Positions 8,033 to 18,168 of a DNA stretch of 64,000 nt are shown here, in pieces; the first letter of the stretch is position 1; each line of letters opens with the position of its first letter. This DNA comes from CAVVIO01 sp963748095. Lineage in GTDB: Bacteria; Bacteroidota; Bacteroidia; Bacteroidales; UBA10428. The notes under the pieces were generated by a model that searched no databases, had not been told where the DNA came from, and worked only from the letters and a program-made list of their open reading frames with translations. The stretch spans positions 62,001-126,000 of the forward strand of contig CAVVIO010000019.1 in assembly GCA_963748095.1 (NCBI GenBank), given 5' to 3'. A program made the translations under genes and the position numbers.

Positions 8033-10544
8033 TTATTTTAATTCCTTTAATAACTCATTGGCTGCATTTACCAGGAATATATAGCTGGAACCGACGGTAA
8101 TCACATATTCATTTTCACCCCATAAAAACGGCCAATCCTCTTTATTCTCAGGAAAATCGGGTGGTAATATAAGTACTCCCGGAACGATTCCTCCGGCAAT
8201 AAATGTGAAATTCGCCCTATTATTACCATAAGCAACAGTTTTTGAGCTGGTCCCCACATCAGATACAAATGAAATATTCGAACCGGGATGGCAGCCATAA
8301 ATGTAATCCAGTCCTTTCAGTGTGTAATCAGGGCTGATAATGTCAGGAAAAGCTTTATGCAACATATAATTTGTTACAGCAAAATAAATAACTCTCCCGC
8401 TTCCTGCCCATCCGCCGGTGTATATCGGAACGCCAAAAGGATTCAGTGTACTTAATGTATCCAGTTGCGCTTTATATCTTTTAGTCATAGTTTCCAGTTC
8501 CGTTTTAAAGGTATTATCCATATACGGTAAAGCCCTTACCGCCCATACTGCAGTTCTGTTGAAATTCTTTTCGATAACCGGCAGTAATTCATTTACCCTT
8601 TTTGAATATTCAGGATCTTTGGTACATATCAGCAATTCCACAGCTGCTTTCAGTTCTTCCTGATCAAGTGGGCCTCCGGTAGTATTTCCGTTTCGGAATA
8701 AATCGGGTTTATGACTATGTTCCAATTTCCATACCTTTTTAGCAGTCGCTATACATTGGTCAGCCAGCGTATCATTATAACCGCGTAAAGCCCTGCTTGC
8801 TGCAGCCAGTGCAGCAGAAGAACCGTAATCAAGAGCTGACGACTTGCTGGTAAACGCCCAACGGTCATCGAAGGTACCGGAAGTAAAGCCATCCGACTGC
8901 CGGACGCCCATTTTCGGATTATAAACCAGGTTATCTGTCTGGGTAGAAGCATCACCCAGATGAGTGTATTGCGAAAGATGAGAAACAATAATACCATTAA
9001 TAGCATGACCTACTGCATTAAACTGGGCAAGAAGAGCCGAGTGTTCCCTGTTCTATTTGTTGCAACAAATCAGGTTTTCCATCGGGAACATGAATATCCA
9101 CATAACGGTTTTGCTGGTCAATAGTGGTCTCATCTCTCATCGGATGAAATGCCTCCCAGGTTTGAACCATATCCAGAACTACCGCATACTGTGACTGCGT
9201 ACGGATATCAAAATCTCCGGCATCGAACCAGCCGCCCACATTTAATCCCTGAATATGTTCACCCGGTTTATAGGGAGTATCCGTTGTCGGGCCCTGGGCA
9301 TATAAATCGAAATGCTCGTGATTTACGGGGGCCTGCAATGCATCATCAAGGTGGGCAGCTCCGTGCCACACCCGGTAAGCCTCGTTCACAAACATGTGGT
9401 CCATTTGTACCGGAAAAAAAACATCGAGGGTTGGCTGCCACGCATTTTGATATACATCGCTTGCGATCCGAAAAGGTAAGGTACGTTCATTTCCGTATTC
9501 AATGACAAACAATCCGCTGTCCTTTACCGGTGAAAAATCAAATGTGTAATAATCATACCTCAGGTATTTCCCCCACTTTTCCACATCGCCTTTATATTTC
9601 TCTATGAACTGTCCGTCACCGGTAATTTTCAATAAACGGGCTGTTGGTAACGGTTTATCATTTTTATCCAGTTCTATCACTGCCACTTTTTTCTGTGCCG
9701 GAGAATAACCTGTTTGCGAATGAGCTATCATCGGTGGCCGTATCCATCCGGGAGTTGAAGCTGCCTTGATAAACCATTCCACCACACTACCTGTTTTGCC
9801 GGCCGGAATTAGCGTACGTACAACATACCATCCGTTCTGAGCTTTATTACGGCCATCATACAACATCAGTTTTTCATCACCTTTTGCTTTAATGGTTACC
9901 CTTCTTGCAGGATCTTCCGGAGCCAAAACCAGGGTGTTTCCCATTGCAATGGGCCTGGGGTCGGCCATACCTGAATTATTGGTATACATTGGTCCGCCGG
10001 GATACAAAGGGAAAATGCCGCTTTTATTATCCATCAGAAATGCTTTTTTGAAATAAGCTGATGGCAGAAATTCCAGATTAAATCCTGCACGGCCTACCAG
10101 TTCCTTAGGGAGCGGTTTATCCAGATTCACACTGACAGCTATTCCACCGTCAAGTGCTACTGCTTTAATTACATAATTAAAATTGTAGTCGGGATACGAA
10201 AGATGTGCTTCAATTATATTGTTTGCTGTATCAACTATTCGTTTCCCAAAAGTGGGAATCGGGTCCCATTGCCCGGGAGTAGGGTTCAACCTCACATCGC
10301 CATTTGTAGCAGTCCGCACTTCATGCTGAATAATTTCCACACCACTCATTTTCGAATCACTAAAATTTCCGTTGTACCAGTTGCTGAATACCATTACATT
10401 GAGTCCGCTGGTTTCAAAATAATCCTGATCATTCAGTTGTAAATCACCGGTAGTTTGCGCGTGAATATTGAACATAAAAACGGTAGATAGACATAAAGAT
10501 AAAACGAGGACCAATCGCTTTATCGAGATTTTGTAATAATCCAT
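8033..10544 (-). pseudogene. Glycoside hydrolase family 9 endoglucanase, frameshifted
   Basis: Two fragments (N-terminal from 10544, C-terminal to 8033) join into an 836-residue GH9 protein if one base is removed near 9037-9038 (a CC pair on the forward strand). The corrected text ...EQGTLALLAQFNAVGHA restores the family sequence. Order: signal peptide (MDYYKISIKRLVLVLSLC start, residues 1-32), an N-terminal domain shared with the GH9 gene at 22515-25022, an Ig-like cellulase-N domain, and the catalytic domain with catalytic aspartates in WFDAGDFD (about 440) and the proton donor in ENEY (about 811). GH9 enzymes cut beta-1,4-glucans. The longer upstream reading frame to 10652 lacks a signal peptide, so ATG 10544 was chosen. 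It follows the Gfo/Idh gene by 79 bp. Confidence 0.85.
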
Positions 10545-10623
10545 TTTGCAGTTTAATTTGAATATTTTAGTATTAACGTTCAATGTTTTGAAATATTGAA
10601 AGTAAATTTCGCAAAACGACCAT

Positions 10624-11610
10624 TTAATCGTGATCCGGATAAACAACTCCACACTTTTTCCTGATCTGGTCCAGGAGTGATATTAATTTTCTGCTCATAT
10701 CAAAGCTCATCAGACTACTTTCCAGCTTTTCCTCTTCCAGACATTTCATCACTTCTGCGGCTTCATAATTCATTCCGTTACCGATATAATCCGGATTTAT
10801 CTTTTCAGTTGTTCCGTCGTTCAGTATCAGGGTAAGGGATGTCGGTAGAAAAAATTCTTTATGGATCAGTATCCGTCCGTGCTCACCAATTATTTCCGCC
10901 TCAACACCTGTTCTGGCAACGACGGATGAAAACAGACTGGCGATTTGTCCATCCGCATAGTGGAACAACATCCCGCAGCTTTCATCTACATTGGTTTTTC
11001 CCAGGGTAGCTGTTGCTTCAATTTTTTCAGGCATTCCGAAAAGAAGCAGTGAAAGGAACGCCGGGTAAATACCAACATCGAGTAATGAACCTCCGCCCAA
11101 TTCCGGATTAAAGACCCGGTGTTTGGGATCCCAGGGTATCTGGATGCCAAAGTCGGCCCTTAATAGTTTAATGGCGCCTATCCTGCCTTCACGGATAAGA
11201 TTGAGTGTTGTAAAAATATGTGGTAAAAAACGGGTCCACATGGCTTCCATGAGAAATACCTTATTTTCACTGGCAGCCTTTATCATCTTATCAACTTCCG
11301 AAGAATTGATGGCAAAAGGTTTTTCACAAAGTACTGGTATTTTCTGTTCCAGGCACATCAACGTGTTTTCGCAATGCAGGTTATGCGGTGTTGCAATGTA
11401 AACCACATCCAGCTCTTTGTTTTCCATTAACTTCTCGTAACTTCCGTAGGCATGCAACACACCAAATTCTCCGGCAAACGACTGTGCCTTTTCCAAACTT
11501 CTTGAAGCTACAGCATGTATTTTTGCCTGAGGCAATACCTGTAATGCAGTTGCAAATTTATGGGCAATGCCTCCCGTGCCGATAATTCCCCAGTTAAATT
11601 CTTTTTTCAT
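10624..11610 (-). CDS. Gfo/Idh/MocA family NAD(P)-dependent oxidoreductase
   Basis: This 328-residue cytosolic dehydrogenase starts with the dinucleotide-binding motif GIIGTGGIAHKF (residues 8-19). It has the family CEKP motif (about 95-98) in which Lys is catalytic, and a Gfo/Idh C-terminal domain with GGGSLLDVGIYPA (about 172-184). Such enzymes oxidise or reduce sugars, inositols or trans-dihydrodiols; it resembles the trans-1,2-dihydrobenzene-1,2-diol/glucose-fructose group, but the substrate is not readable. It overlaps the upstream aldo/keto reductase stop by 4 bp (ATGA) and precedes GH9, suggesting processing of glucan-derived sugars. Confidence 0.9.
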   Translation of the reverse strand: MKKEFNWGIIGTGGIAHKFATALQVLPQAKIHAVASRSLEKAQSFAGEFGVLHAYGSYEKLMENKELDVVYIATPHNLHCENTLMCLEQKIPVLCEKPFAINSSEVDKMIKAASENKVFLMEAMWTRFLPHIFTTLNLIREGRIGAIKLLRADFGIQIPWDPKHRVFNPELGGGSLLDVGIYPAFLSLLLFGMPEKIEATATLGKTNVDESCGMLFHYADGQIASLFSSVVARTGVEAEIIGEHGRILIHKEFFLPTSLTLILNDGTTEKINPDYIGNGMNYEAAEVMKCLEEEKLESSLMSFDMSRKLISLLDQIRKKCGVVYPDHD

Positions 11611-12600
11611 CCTTTCAAAATAGTTTCGATTTGTTGCAATTCCGAATTTTCAAAATCCAGTTTATCTAAAGTTTTCAGGTTATCGCTCAGCTGACTGACT
11701 GAACTTACACCAACCAATACGGAAGTAATCCGCGAATCTTTGAGTACCCACGCCAGAGCCATTTGTGCCAGTGACTGGTTACGTTTTTTTGCAACCTCAT
11801 TCAACTTTTGAATCTTGTCCAGCACGACAGGAGTGATGGTTTCTTTCTTCAGAAAACCGTGTGGTTTTGCTGCTCTCGAATCTTCAGGAATTCCTTTCAG
11901 GTAGCGGTTGGTCAATAATCCCTGAGCCAGTGGTGAGAAAGCAATTCCTCCTATACCTTCTTCCCCCAGCACATCGAATAATCCATCTTCCACCCATCTT
12001 TCGAACATGGAATATTTGGGCTGGTGGATCAGGCAGGGAACTCCCATATGCCGGAGTATTTTTGCTGCTTCTCTAGTTTTTTCAGCAGGATAATTCGAAA
12101 TACCTGCATACAATGCTTTTCCTTGTCTTACGGCCTGGGCCAGCGCTCCCATTGTTTCCTCCAACGGCGTTTCAGGGTCAGGCCTGTGCGAATAGAAGAT
12201 ATCCACATAATCGAGTTCCATACGTTTCAGACTCTGATCGAGACTTGCAAGCATGTATTTTCTCGACCCCCATTCACCGTAAGGACCGTCCCACATAAGG
12301 TAGCCGGCTTTGGTGGAGATTATCAATTCATCGCGATGCGATAAAAGATCCATTTTTAAGAATTTTACCAAAGTTCTCTTCAGCTGATCCGGGAGGCGGA
12401 CCATAGTTATTGGCAAGATCAAAATGAGTGATGCCCGCATCGAATGCAGCCCGGATAATAGCCCTGCCATTTTCCAGATTATCGACAAAACCAAAGTTAT
12501 GCCATAAACCCAGCGAAATAGCCGGAAGCTTCAGACCACTGCTTCCGCAACGATTATAAAGCATCTTTTCGTATTGACGAATATCGGGTATATAATTCAT
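11607..12600 (-). pseudogene. Aldo/keto reductase (YghZ/GpaR type), frameshifted
   Basis: The N-terminal fragment (12600 to about 12330) and the C-terminal fragment (to 11607) join into a 330-residue NADPH-dependent aldo/keto reductase if one base is removed from the A5/T5 run at 12353-12357. The corrected join reads NFGKILKMDLLSHRDELIIS. Catalytic residues are present: Asp61 and Tyr66 in FDLANNYG, Lys in ISTKAGY, His in YSHRPD. Length and the PPPGSAEENFG segment match the YghZ/L-glyceraldehyde 3-phosphate reductase subgroup (330-346 aa). It is the first gene of an operon with Gfo/Idh and GH9. Whether the shift is biological or a sequencing error cannot be decided here. Confidence 0.85.
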
Positions 12601-12968
12601 ATTTTATATTTTTATTAATTCTCCCGCTAAAATAATAATTAATCACAAATATTGTGGTTAGCCAATTGCTTTCTATTGACAGTAATTCAAACCCAGTTAA
12701 AAATATCTTTCTGACAATGACCTTTAAATCTGATATATACGATTAACTTGTAAAGACTGAACTAAAAACAGAATCAGGCATAATGAGAATACATTTCAAG
12801 AATCAACTGAATGATAAATATGATAAATTATCAGGTTTTTCAGTAATTTGAACGCCTAAACGATATCTTATTTCTAAAAAAATCGTATAGTGGATTAGTT
12901 TTTCTTAAGTTATTATGAATAATAAACTAAATTTAGTATTTTTTACACCATAATAAAAAGCTAATATT
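12601..12968. other. AT-rich divergent intergenic region
   Basis: This gene-free stretch lies between the divergent aldo/keto reductase and SiaC-like genes. It contains a perfect 12-bp palindrome ACTAAATTTAGT (12926-12937) about 32 bp upstream of the SiaC-like ATG, followed by a T-run. A second small palindrome, CACAA-ATA-TTGTG, lies near 12645. Either may be regulatory; no known motif is recognised. Confidence 0.4.
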
Positions 12969-13343
12969 ATGAAAGTATTAGATATAAAAGCCACTAATGA
13001 CACCCCAAAAGTATTGTTCGATCCGCAAAATGAAATGTTTGAAATCTCCGGACGTTCCCTTCCTGAAGATGTGGTTCTTTTTTATCAACCCGTTCTCGAC
13101 TGGCTTGATCAGTACCTGGAAGATCCCCTGGAATATACCGAGTTTGTATTCAAATATGTTTATTTTAATACTGCCACTTCCAAATTGATTCAGGATATTT
13201 TATTTAAACTCGAACAATTACACGAAAAAAATCAGAAAGTCAAAGTAATATGGTATTATGAAGAAGATGATGAAGACATGCTTGACCTGGGTGAAGAATT
13301 TGAAGAAATTGTCGATCTTGAATTTGAGATAGTTCAATTCTGA
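12969..13343 (+). CDS. DUF1987/SiaC-family regulatory phosphoprotein
   Basis: This 124-residue acidic protein belongs to the DUF1987 family, whose characterised member SiaC of Pseudomonas partners with a PP2C-type phosphatase and a kinase to control diguanylate cyclase activity. Here the family features are the start with ATNDTPKVLFDP, the FEISGRSLPED strand, and the FKYVYFNTATSKLI region. Its Thr/Ser cluster (residues 68-71) is where SiaC is phosphorylated. No kinase, phosphatase or GGDEF gene is adjacent, so a partner must lie elsewhere. The gene is monocistronic and converges with the NDK-like gene. Confidence 0.85.
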   Translation: MKVLDIKATNDTPKVLFDPQNEMFEISGRSLPEDVVLFYQPVLDWLDQYLEDPLEYTEFVFKYVYFNTATSKLIQDILFKLEQLHEKNQKVKVIWYYEEDDEDMLDLGEEFEEIVDLEFEIVQF

Positions 13344-13370
13344 TTCGAAAAACATAATATACTGACAACA

Positions 13371-14387
13371 CTACCGATACACCTCCTTCAAGATACGAAC
13401 CGCATCATCACTGTTTTTCTCTTCTGTAAGATCATAAATCGAAATTGGTTTATTTTTATAAGTCACTGTTGGATTTTCAAGTATCCCGTCAACTGTTTGC
13501 TTTGAAAATACAGAAAGTAACCTTTTCCCAAAAGAATATTCACTAACAGTACTTATTTCATTTTTCTGAAAATCGGAATTATACCTTATCAGCTCTATTA
13601 GTCCTTCCACCGGTCCGGCTGAAAGATGTACTCCATTCCAACTGGATGATATATTGGATAAACCCAATTCATCGGAGTGAACCAGGAGCTCGTTACGTAT
13701 ACTGCCAGAGACTGCTTCATTTGGATTGGTTTTTCCAACAAACTGTTCCCTGGCTACCTGCCAGTCCGTATTACTTTCAAGGGTAAAAGTTACAATGGAT
13801 CTTCCTTTTTCGGTAAAATGCCTAAGTTGACGGGGATGAAATCCATTGATTAGAAATTGTTCTTTCCCATCAAGTTTTATTTTCTGCGCATATATGCCTC
13901 CACCTAGCTTTAGTGCCAGCGAATTTTGCCACATATAATCAAGTGAAACCGGATTAAAAACAGGATAAGTATTTAAAAATTCAAGGCTTCCCGACACTAG
14001 CGTTTTTTCAACAGGAACGCCATAAAGTTCTTCAAATTTTTGTTGTGCAACCGGTGATAAATATTTTTGTGCATCATTAGAAGCTTTATTGATAACCCCG
14101 TAGTGTTGAGCAATAATGTCATATTCATCCAGATAACTTGCGGTTAGTATCTTGCAATTAACAATACTGAAATCAAATTCGTGCATTTTTCGAAAAATTA
14201 ATTCCAGTACCTGTTTCAATTTGATTTTATCCGATTCCAGTGTGATTTCGGGTTTTATGAAGAAAAGAAACTGATTCGATTTTATATTTTCCGAAATAGA
14301 TTCATAAATTTCTTCCCTGTATATTTTTTCTTCCTGTGCTTCCAGAATTTTACTGTACAATAATTCAATAAGATCTCTATTATTCAT
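13371..14387 (-). CDS. NDK-like protein with large internal insertion
   Basis: The 338-residue product shows the nucleoside diphosphate kinase motifs split by about 100 extra residues. FLFFIKPE (Lys45) matches the first strand and Lys12 of NDK. VAREQFVGKTNPNEA and SGSIR match the nucleotide-binding R-x-x-x-G-x-TNP and PGTIR motifs, and NGVHLSAGP (His254) matches the catalytic-histidine motif NxxHGSDS. Lys to His spacing is about 209 residues against about 106 in ordinary NDKs. All key residues seem kept, so nucleotide binding or phosphotransfer is plausible, but activity is inferred. An upstream ATG at 14426 would add 13 residues; 14387 was preferred because the product then starts with MNNRDLIELLY. 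Confidence 0.65.
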   Translation of the reverse strand: MNNRDLIELLYSKILEAQEEKIYREEIYESISENIKSNQFLFFIKPEITLESDKIKLKQVLELIFRKMHEFDFSIVNCKILTASYLDEYDIIAQHYGVINKASNDAQKYLSPVAQQKFEELYGVPVEKTLVSGSLEFLNTYPVFNPVSLDYMWQNSLALKLGGGIYAQKIKLDGKEQFLINGFHPRQLRHFTEKGRSIVTFTLESNTDWQVAREQFVGKTNPNEAVSGSIRNELLVHSDELGLSNISSSWNGVHLSAGPVEGLIELIRYNSDFQKNEISTVSEYSFGKRLLSVFSKQTVDGILENPTVTYKNKPISIYDLTEEKNSDDAVRILKEVYR

Positions 14388-15013
14388 AAAAAGCTTTTTT
14401 AGCAATTGATTTCCCAAAAATAACATATTCTTTGCTGGAAATTTTAATACTTTTTGTTGAAAAATAGTTGGTAATACTATTTTTCATTATTTCTTTATCA
14501 GCTAACTTTCATCACTGGTAAAATTTACGGTCGATTTGACAAAAAAAGTGGACAATTTTGAAGCAAAATTTGATGAATTACCGTACAAAAAGATATATTA
14601 ATTTCACCACCAAACTGTTGAGATATGAAAAACGACCGTTTACATTTCTATAATCAGAAAAAATCCGCCTATAATTATGTGCGTCATGCCATTGATTGGG
14701 CTAAAAAGGATAAAGATTCCTGTAAAGGACATTATTGCCGCGTACGACGAAAAATAGATTATCGGTTGCAAAATGGGGATCCTGGATATTGGGATATTAA
14801 CCCGGGTTCATAAATGTAATTTAGATGCTATTTCGAGTATTTATCCTCTTTTTTTCATATTAATTTTTTTAATTTCCTGCTCATCAGATTAATAGGATTT
14901 CTATTTAATTTCAAAAAATTAGTTTCTAATTAATCTGATATTTTCATGTTTACCATAAGAATTAATTATTTTTTGCTTCTCATTATTAACTAATTTTAAT
15001 TACAAAATTTCTT
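14388..15013. other. Intergenic region with one short ORF
   Basis: This is a low-GC divergent region between the NDK-like and LarA-like genes. Besides the short ORF at 14625-14813 there is no recognisable gene or strong hairpin. It presumably carries promoters for both flanking genes. Confidence 0.4.
14625..14813 (+). CDS. Small basic protein of unknown function
   Basis: This is a 62-codon ORF starting MKNDRLHFYNQKKSAYNYVR and rich in Lys, Arg, Tyr and Asp, with two cysteines (CKGHYC) and no hydrophobic helix. No family is recognised. It sits alone in an otherwise AT-rich gap, and its balanced composition is better than the surrounding noncoding DNA, but there is no clear promoter or neighbour support. 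It could be a chance ORF. Confidence 0.35.
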   Translation: MKNDRLHFYNQKKSAYNYVRHAIDWAKKDKDSCKGHYCRVRRKIDYRLQNGDPGYWDINPGS

Positions 15014-16247
15014 TTGATGATAACTAAATTAAAATACGGAGAAAAAAAACTGGAATTTAATATCAACGATAAATCAGAAGTATTGAATATAAGAGAACCG
15101 GAAAAGACAGCGGATTTGCTGCATTTTACGGCTTCCTTAAAATTACTGGTCAATCCTCCGGAAAACAACAATTCGGGTAAAATTGCAATTGTCGTAAGTG
15201 ATAAAACCCGACTTTGTGGTTATACAACTGTATTTACCGGCTTTATTGGATGTTTTGAAAAGCAAAGGTGTAAAGAAAGAAAATATAAATATTTTTATTG
15301 CTTATGGAACACATCCGCGCCAGAATGAGGATGAATGTTTGCGAAGTTATGGTGAAATTTATAATGATTATAAATTCATCCACCACGACTGCAACGATAC
15401 ACTGGTCTTTGCAGAATTAGGAAAAACACAACGTGGCACCCCTGTGAGAATGAGTGTGGATATACTGGATGCTGGTTTGATCATTACATTTGGCGCTATT
15501 TCACATCATTATTTCGCAGGATTTGGTGGCGGAAGAAAATTACTTTTCCCCGGTCTGGGTGAAAAACAGGCAATATACCACAATCATAGCTTATTTCTTG
15601 ACCGGGACACCCGGCTCCTTGCAACACAATGCCAGCCGGGAGTATTAAAAGATAATCCGATTTCAGAAGATCTTGAAGAAATCAATGCAATGCTCCCCCC
15701 CTATTTATCGATTCACGGAATTCTCAATAGCAAGGGCGAAGTTTGTCAGTTTAAATTCGGTACTACTTACAACGATTTTTTAGATGCCTGCGATATTCAT
15801 GACCGGCATTTCCGGATGAATTCAGATAAGCAATATGATTTGGTAGTAGCCTCAGCAGGAGGATATCCGAAAGATATCAATTTTATACAATCGCATAAAG
15901 CGGTGCATAATGCCGCCGCATTTGTGAAAGACGGAGGCTCATTGCTGGTGTTGGCCGAATGCAGGGATGGGATCGGTACCAATTCTTTTTTACCGGTTTT
16001 TAAAGAAGGAGACTGGAATTCAACTTTTAATAAATTACTGGATCATTACGAAGGCAATGGGGGAACTGCATTGGCCATGATGACAAAAACGAAGCGGATA
16101 AATATCTATATGATGACCGAACTGGATGAACCGACCTGCAGTTTAATCGGGGTAAAGAAGTTGGATCTACAAAAAGCAAATGAACTAACCGGTAATGCAA
16201 AAGGTTCCTGTGCCATTATTAACAATGCCAGTATGCTGGTAAAATAA
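15014..16247 (+). pseudogene. LarA-like (DUF2088) racemase, frameshifted
   Basis: Two overlapping fragments join into a 410-residue protein of the nickel-pincer lactate racemase family if one base is removed near 15228-15234 (GTATTT). The corrected text GYTTVLPALLDVL restores the usual strand-helix. Family residues are visible: SDKTR (Asp and Arg of the catalytic loop), YGTH, SHHYFAGFGGGRKLLFPG with the histidine and the lysine that anchors the nickel-pincer cofactor, and a later NHS histidine. LarA homologues racemise or epimerise various 2-hydroxyacids, so lactate is not assured. No larB, larC or larE is nearby, so cofactor synthesis must be encoded elsewhere if the gene works. Confidence 0.85.
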
Positions 16248-16249
16248 TA

Positions 16250-16275
16250 AAGGCGATGCCTGCTGGTATCGCCTT
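16250..16275. terminator. Hairpin between larA-like and rhodanese genes
   Basis: An 8-bp stem AAGGCGAT (16250-16257) / ATCGCCTT (16268-16275) lies 2 bp after the larA-like stop and is followed by a T-containing tract on the forward strand. It sits between convergent genes, so it may act on both. Confidence 0.55.
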
Positions 16276-16299
16276 ATTCTTCATTAAATATCTATTTTT

Positions 16300-16920
16300 T
16301 CAACAACCTCCCTGTACCCTTTTCTTTTTGGGCTGTTTTGGAATTATCGGTGCTGGTGCCTGAACATTTGTTTCGGGAGTCATACTTTTAACCGATCCTC
16401 CAAGGGCCTCACTAGCTCCTTTCCGGAAATCATATTTGGCAAATTCTTCATCCGGGCTGGTACTGGCAGGTGGATTGGGATTCATAATGGTTTCCGCCCA
16501 GTAGTTGAGCCCGCCTTCAAGTATGTAGTTGTTTTTATATCCCAACTGCCGGGTGATCATCCATGCCTTGTTGGCATCGAGGGTACCATTCGAGTAGAAA
16601 ATATTCATTTTCACGCCCTGGTCGAGAATATCGCGCCATTGCTCGTTCAATATATCATGCAAGGGAATATTCATTGCACCGGGCAGATGAAATTTATCGT
16701 ATTCATCCTGACTCCTTACGTCGATAAGCTGAAAAGAAGGATCTTTGTTAATAATTAAGTCAGCCACCTGATCGGGAGTAAACAATTGATTCCGGTTCTG
16801 TGCTTCCGCCAGCATCTGCTGTGCGGTAAGTTTATAAGGTGCTGTTTTGTTCTGCGGAACAGCAGCCATAATCAGACCCAGGCTCACAAATACTATTGTA
16901 ATTATAATTCTGGTTTTCAT
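16300..16920 (-). CDS. Periplasmic rhodanese-fold protein lacking the catalytic cysteine
   Basis: This 206-residue exported protein has a signal peptide (MKTRIIITIVFVSLGLIMAA) and one rhodanese domain (about 45-135) with LIDVRSQDEY and HLPGAMNIP. At the active-site loop, where rhodaneses have Cys, the sequence reads FYSNGT (Ser110). The tail is Lys-rich and ends in GGC, so the only cysteine is the last residue. It is the last gene of the Psr-YeeE operon, fitting a sulfur-relay or scaffolding role. Ordinary thiosulfate:cyanide sulfurtransferase activity is unlikely without the cysteine. An ATG at 16938 would add six residues before the signal peptide. Confidence 0.85.
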   Translation of the reverse strand: MKTRIIITIVFVSLGLIMAAVPQNKTAPYKLTAQQMLAEAQNRNQLFTPDQVADLIINKDPSFQLIDVRSQDEYDKFHLPGAMNIPLHDILNEQWRDILDQGVKMNIFYSNGTLDANKAWMITRQLGYKNNYILEGGLNYWAETIMNPNPPASTSPDEEFAKYDFRKGASEALGGSVKSMTPETNVQAPAPIIPKQPKKKRVQGGC

Positions 16921-16976
16921 TTTTAATTCTTTTATCAATTCTTTAAATATATTCTATTAAATTTAGTGTTTTTCTG

Positions 16977-17567
16977 TTAATATTCCGGTTGTGGGAATTT
17001 TTTTTCTGCCCATTCGCCAATCCAGAACATAACCATAGCTGCAAGAATCACCAATAATCCAAGTAATCCGTCAGACAAACCCAATGATTGACTGATTTTA
17101 GGTGCTCCCATAAACTGGGCTTTATAAACACCTTCCCACAAAGGATATCCTTCGGCAAATATCAATATGCCAATAAACAAGCCGATCATAAATACCATCG
17201 CATCTAACTTACCAATTGATGCAGCACAGAAACTGGTACCCGGACAAAAGCCGCCCATGATAAAACCAAGTCCCATGATCACACCACCGAGAATAGCCGA
17301 GGTCAGGTAAGTAGGGTTGATATACACCACGCTCATGTCGATCCAGCCAAACAGGCTGAAAAGCATTAACCCTACCATAGCAGTTAAAGCGGCTGTAAAA
17401 AATACTTTTAACACTACTGTATCATATCCGTAGAAAACACCTGCCAGTTTACGGCTCGAAGAAAAGCCGCTGCTTTCAAGTACCCAGCCAAAACCGATAC
17501 CAATGAAGAAAGCCAAAAACAGATTTGTATTTTGAGATATTACATCATATACAATTAATGGTCCCAT
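16977..17567 (-). CDS. YeeE/YedE-family half transporter with PGTSFC motif
   Basis: This 196-residue membrane protein has about five hydrophobic helices and the YeeE/YedE signature GGFCPGTSFCAASIGK (about residues 95-110), including two cysteines. Characterised TsuA (YeeE) proteins are about 350-aa fused double-repeat channels that pass thiosulfate along a line of cysteines. Here the two repeats are separate genes, this one and the next upstream. Substrate is probably thiosulfate or another sulfur species, by family. It lies between the other half gene (29 bp upstream) and the rhodanese-fold gene. Confidence 0.88.
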   Translation of the reverse strand: MGPLIVYDVISQNTNLFLAFFIGIGFGWVLESSGFSSSRKLAGVFYGYDTVVLKVFFTAALTAMVGLMLFSLFGWIDMSVVYINPTYLTSAILGGVIMGLGFIMGGFCPGTSFCAASIGKLDAMVFMIGLFIGILIFAEGYPLWEGVYKAQFMGAPKISQSLGLSDGLLGLLVILAAMVMFWIGEWAEKKFPQPEY

Positions 17568-17596
17568 ATTTTTTTTATTTTAATAATTTCCTAATT

Positions 17597-18133
17597 TTAT
17601 TGAATCCAGTTTTTTCTGAAAAAATAGGCAGCAGCGAAAGCTGTTCCAAAAATGGCAGCCATGGTAATAAAACCACCGAGTGAAAGGACGGCCATTCCGC
17701 TCAATGCTGACCCACTGGTGCATCCGCGTCCCAGTTGCGATCCAAAACCAAAAAGCACGCCACCCATAAGGGCGAAAATCAGTCTGCGGCGGGATGTGAT
17801 TTTTGGTGAATGCTCAACCCTGAATTTCAATCTTCCGGCTACAGCACCCGAGAGAAAACCGCCAACAATAAGTCCCAGTACCTCAAATACAAGCCACGAT
17901 TTCAAAGGATGAGTACCATGCGATCCCTGATATTCTTCATAAAAAGCAGTTTTTTCAACATGTTGCGGAGCAACAGCCTGGACGGTGGACACCACAACAC
18001 TTTTCATGGCTCCACTGGCACCCAGTCCCCTGCCTGAAATGAAGTTCGATGCAAGCAGAACAACTCCCAGTAAGACTCCTCCAATGTATGGATTCAGGTA
18101 CTTTGTTTTTTTTATAGTGTCTTCTTTTTTCAT
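17597..18133 (-). CDS. YeeE/YedE-family half transporter with GRGCTSG motif
   Basis: This 178-residue membrane protein carries the N-terminal-type YeeE repeat: the SGRGLGASGAM motif (about residues 33-43), a predicted exported loop (50-80), and GFGSQLGRGCTSGSALSG (about 128-145) with one cysteine. With the neighbouring half gene it would assemble the two-repeat TsuA-like sulfur-compound channel. Split pairs like this are annotated as YeeE/YedE thiosulfate transporters in Bacteroidota. It follows the NrfD gene by 35 bp in the same operon. Confidence 0.88.
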   Translation of the reverse strand: MKKEDTIKKTKYLNPYIGGVLLGVVLLASNFISGRGLGASGAMKSVVVSTVQAVAPQHVEKTAFYEEYQGSHGTHPLKSWLVFEVLGLIVGGFLSGAVAGRLKFRVEHSPKITSRRRLIFALMGGVLFGFGSQLGRGCTSGSALSGMAVLSLGGFITMAAIFGTAFAAAYFFRKNWIQ

Positions 18134-18168
18134 GTATTTAGTATTAAAAGGTTGTCAGATTGTCATTA

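Noticed and set aside
10545..10652. Longer N-terminus of the frameshifted GH9 gene
   Set aside because: The 36 extra residues precede the real signal peptide and overlap the promoter zone behind the Gfo/Idh gene.
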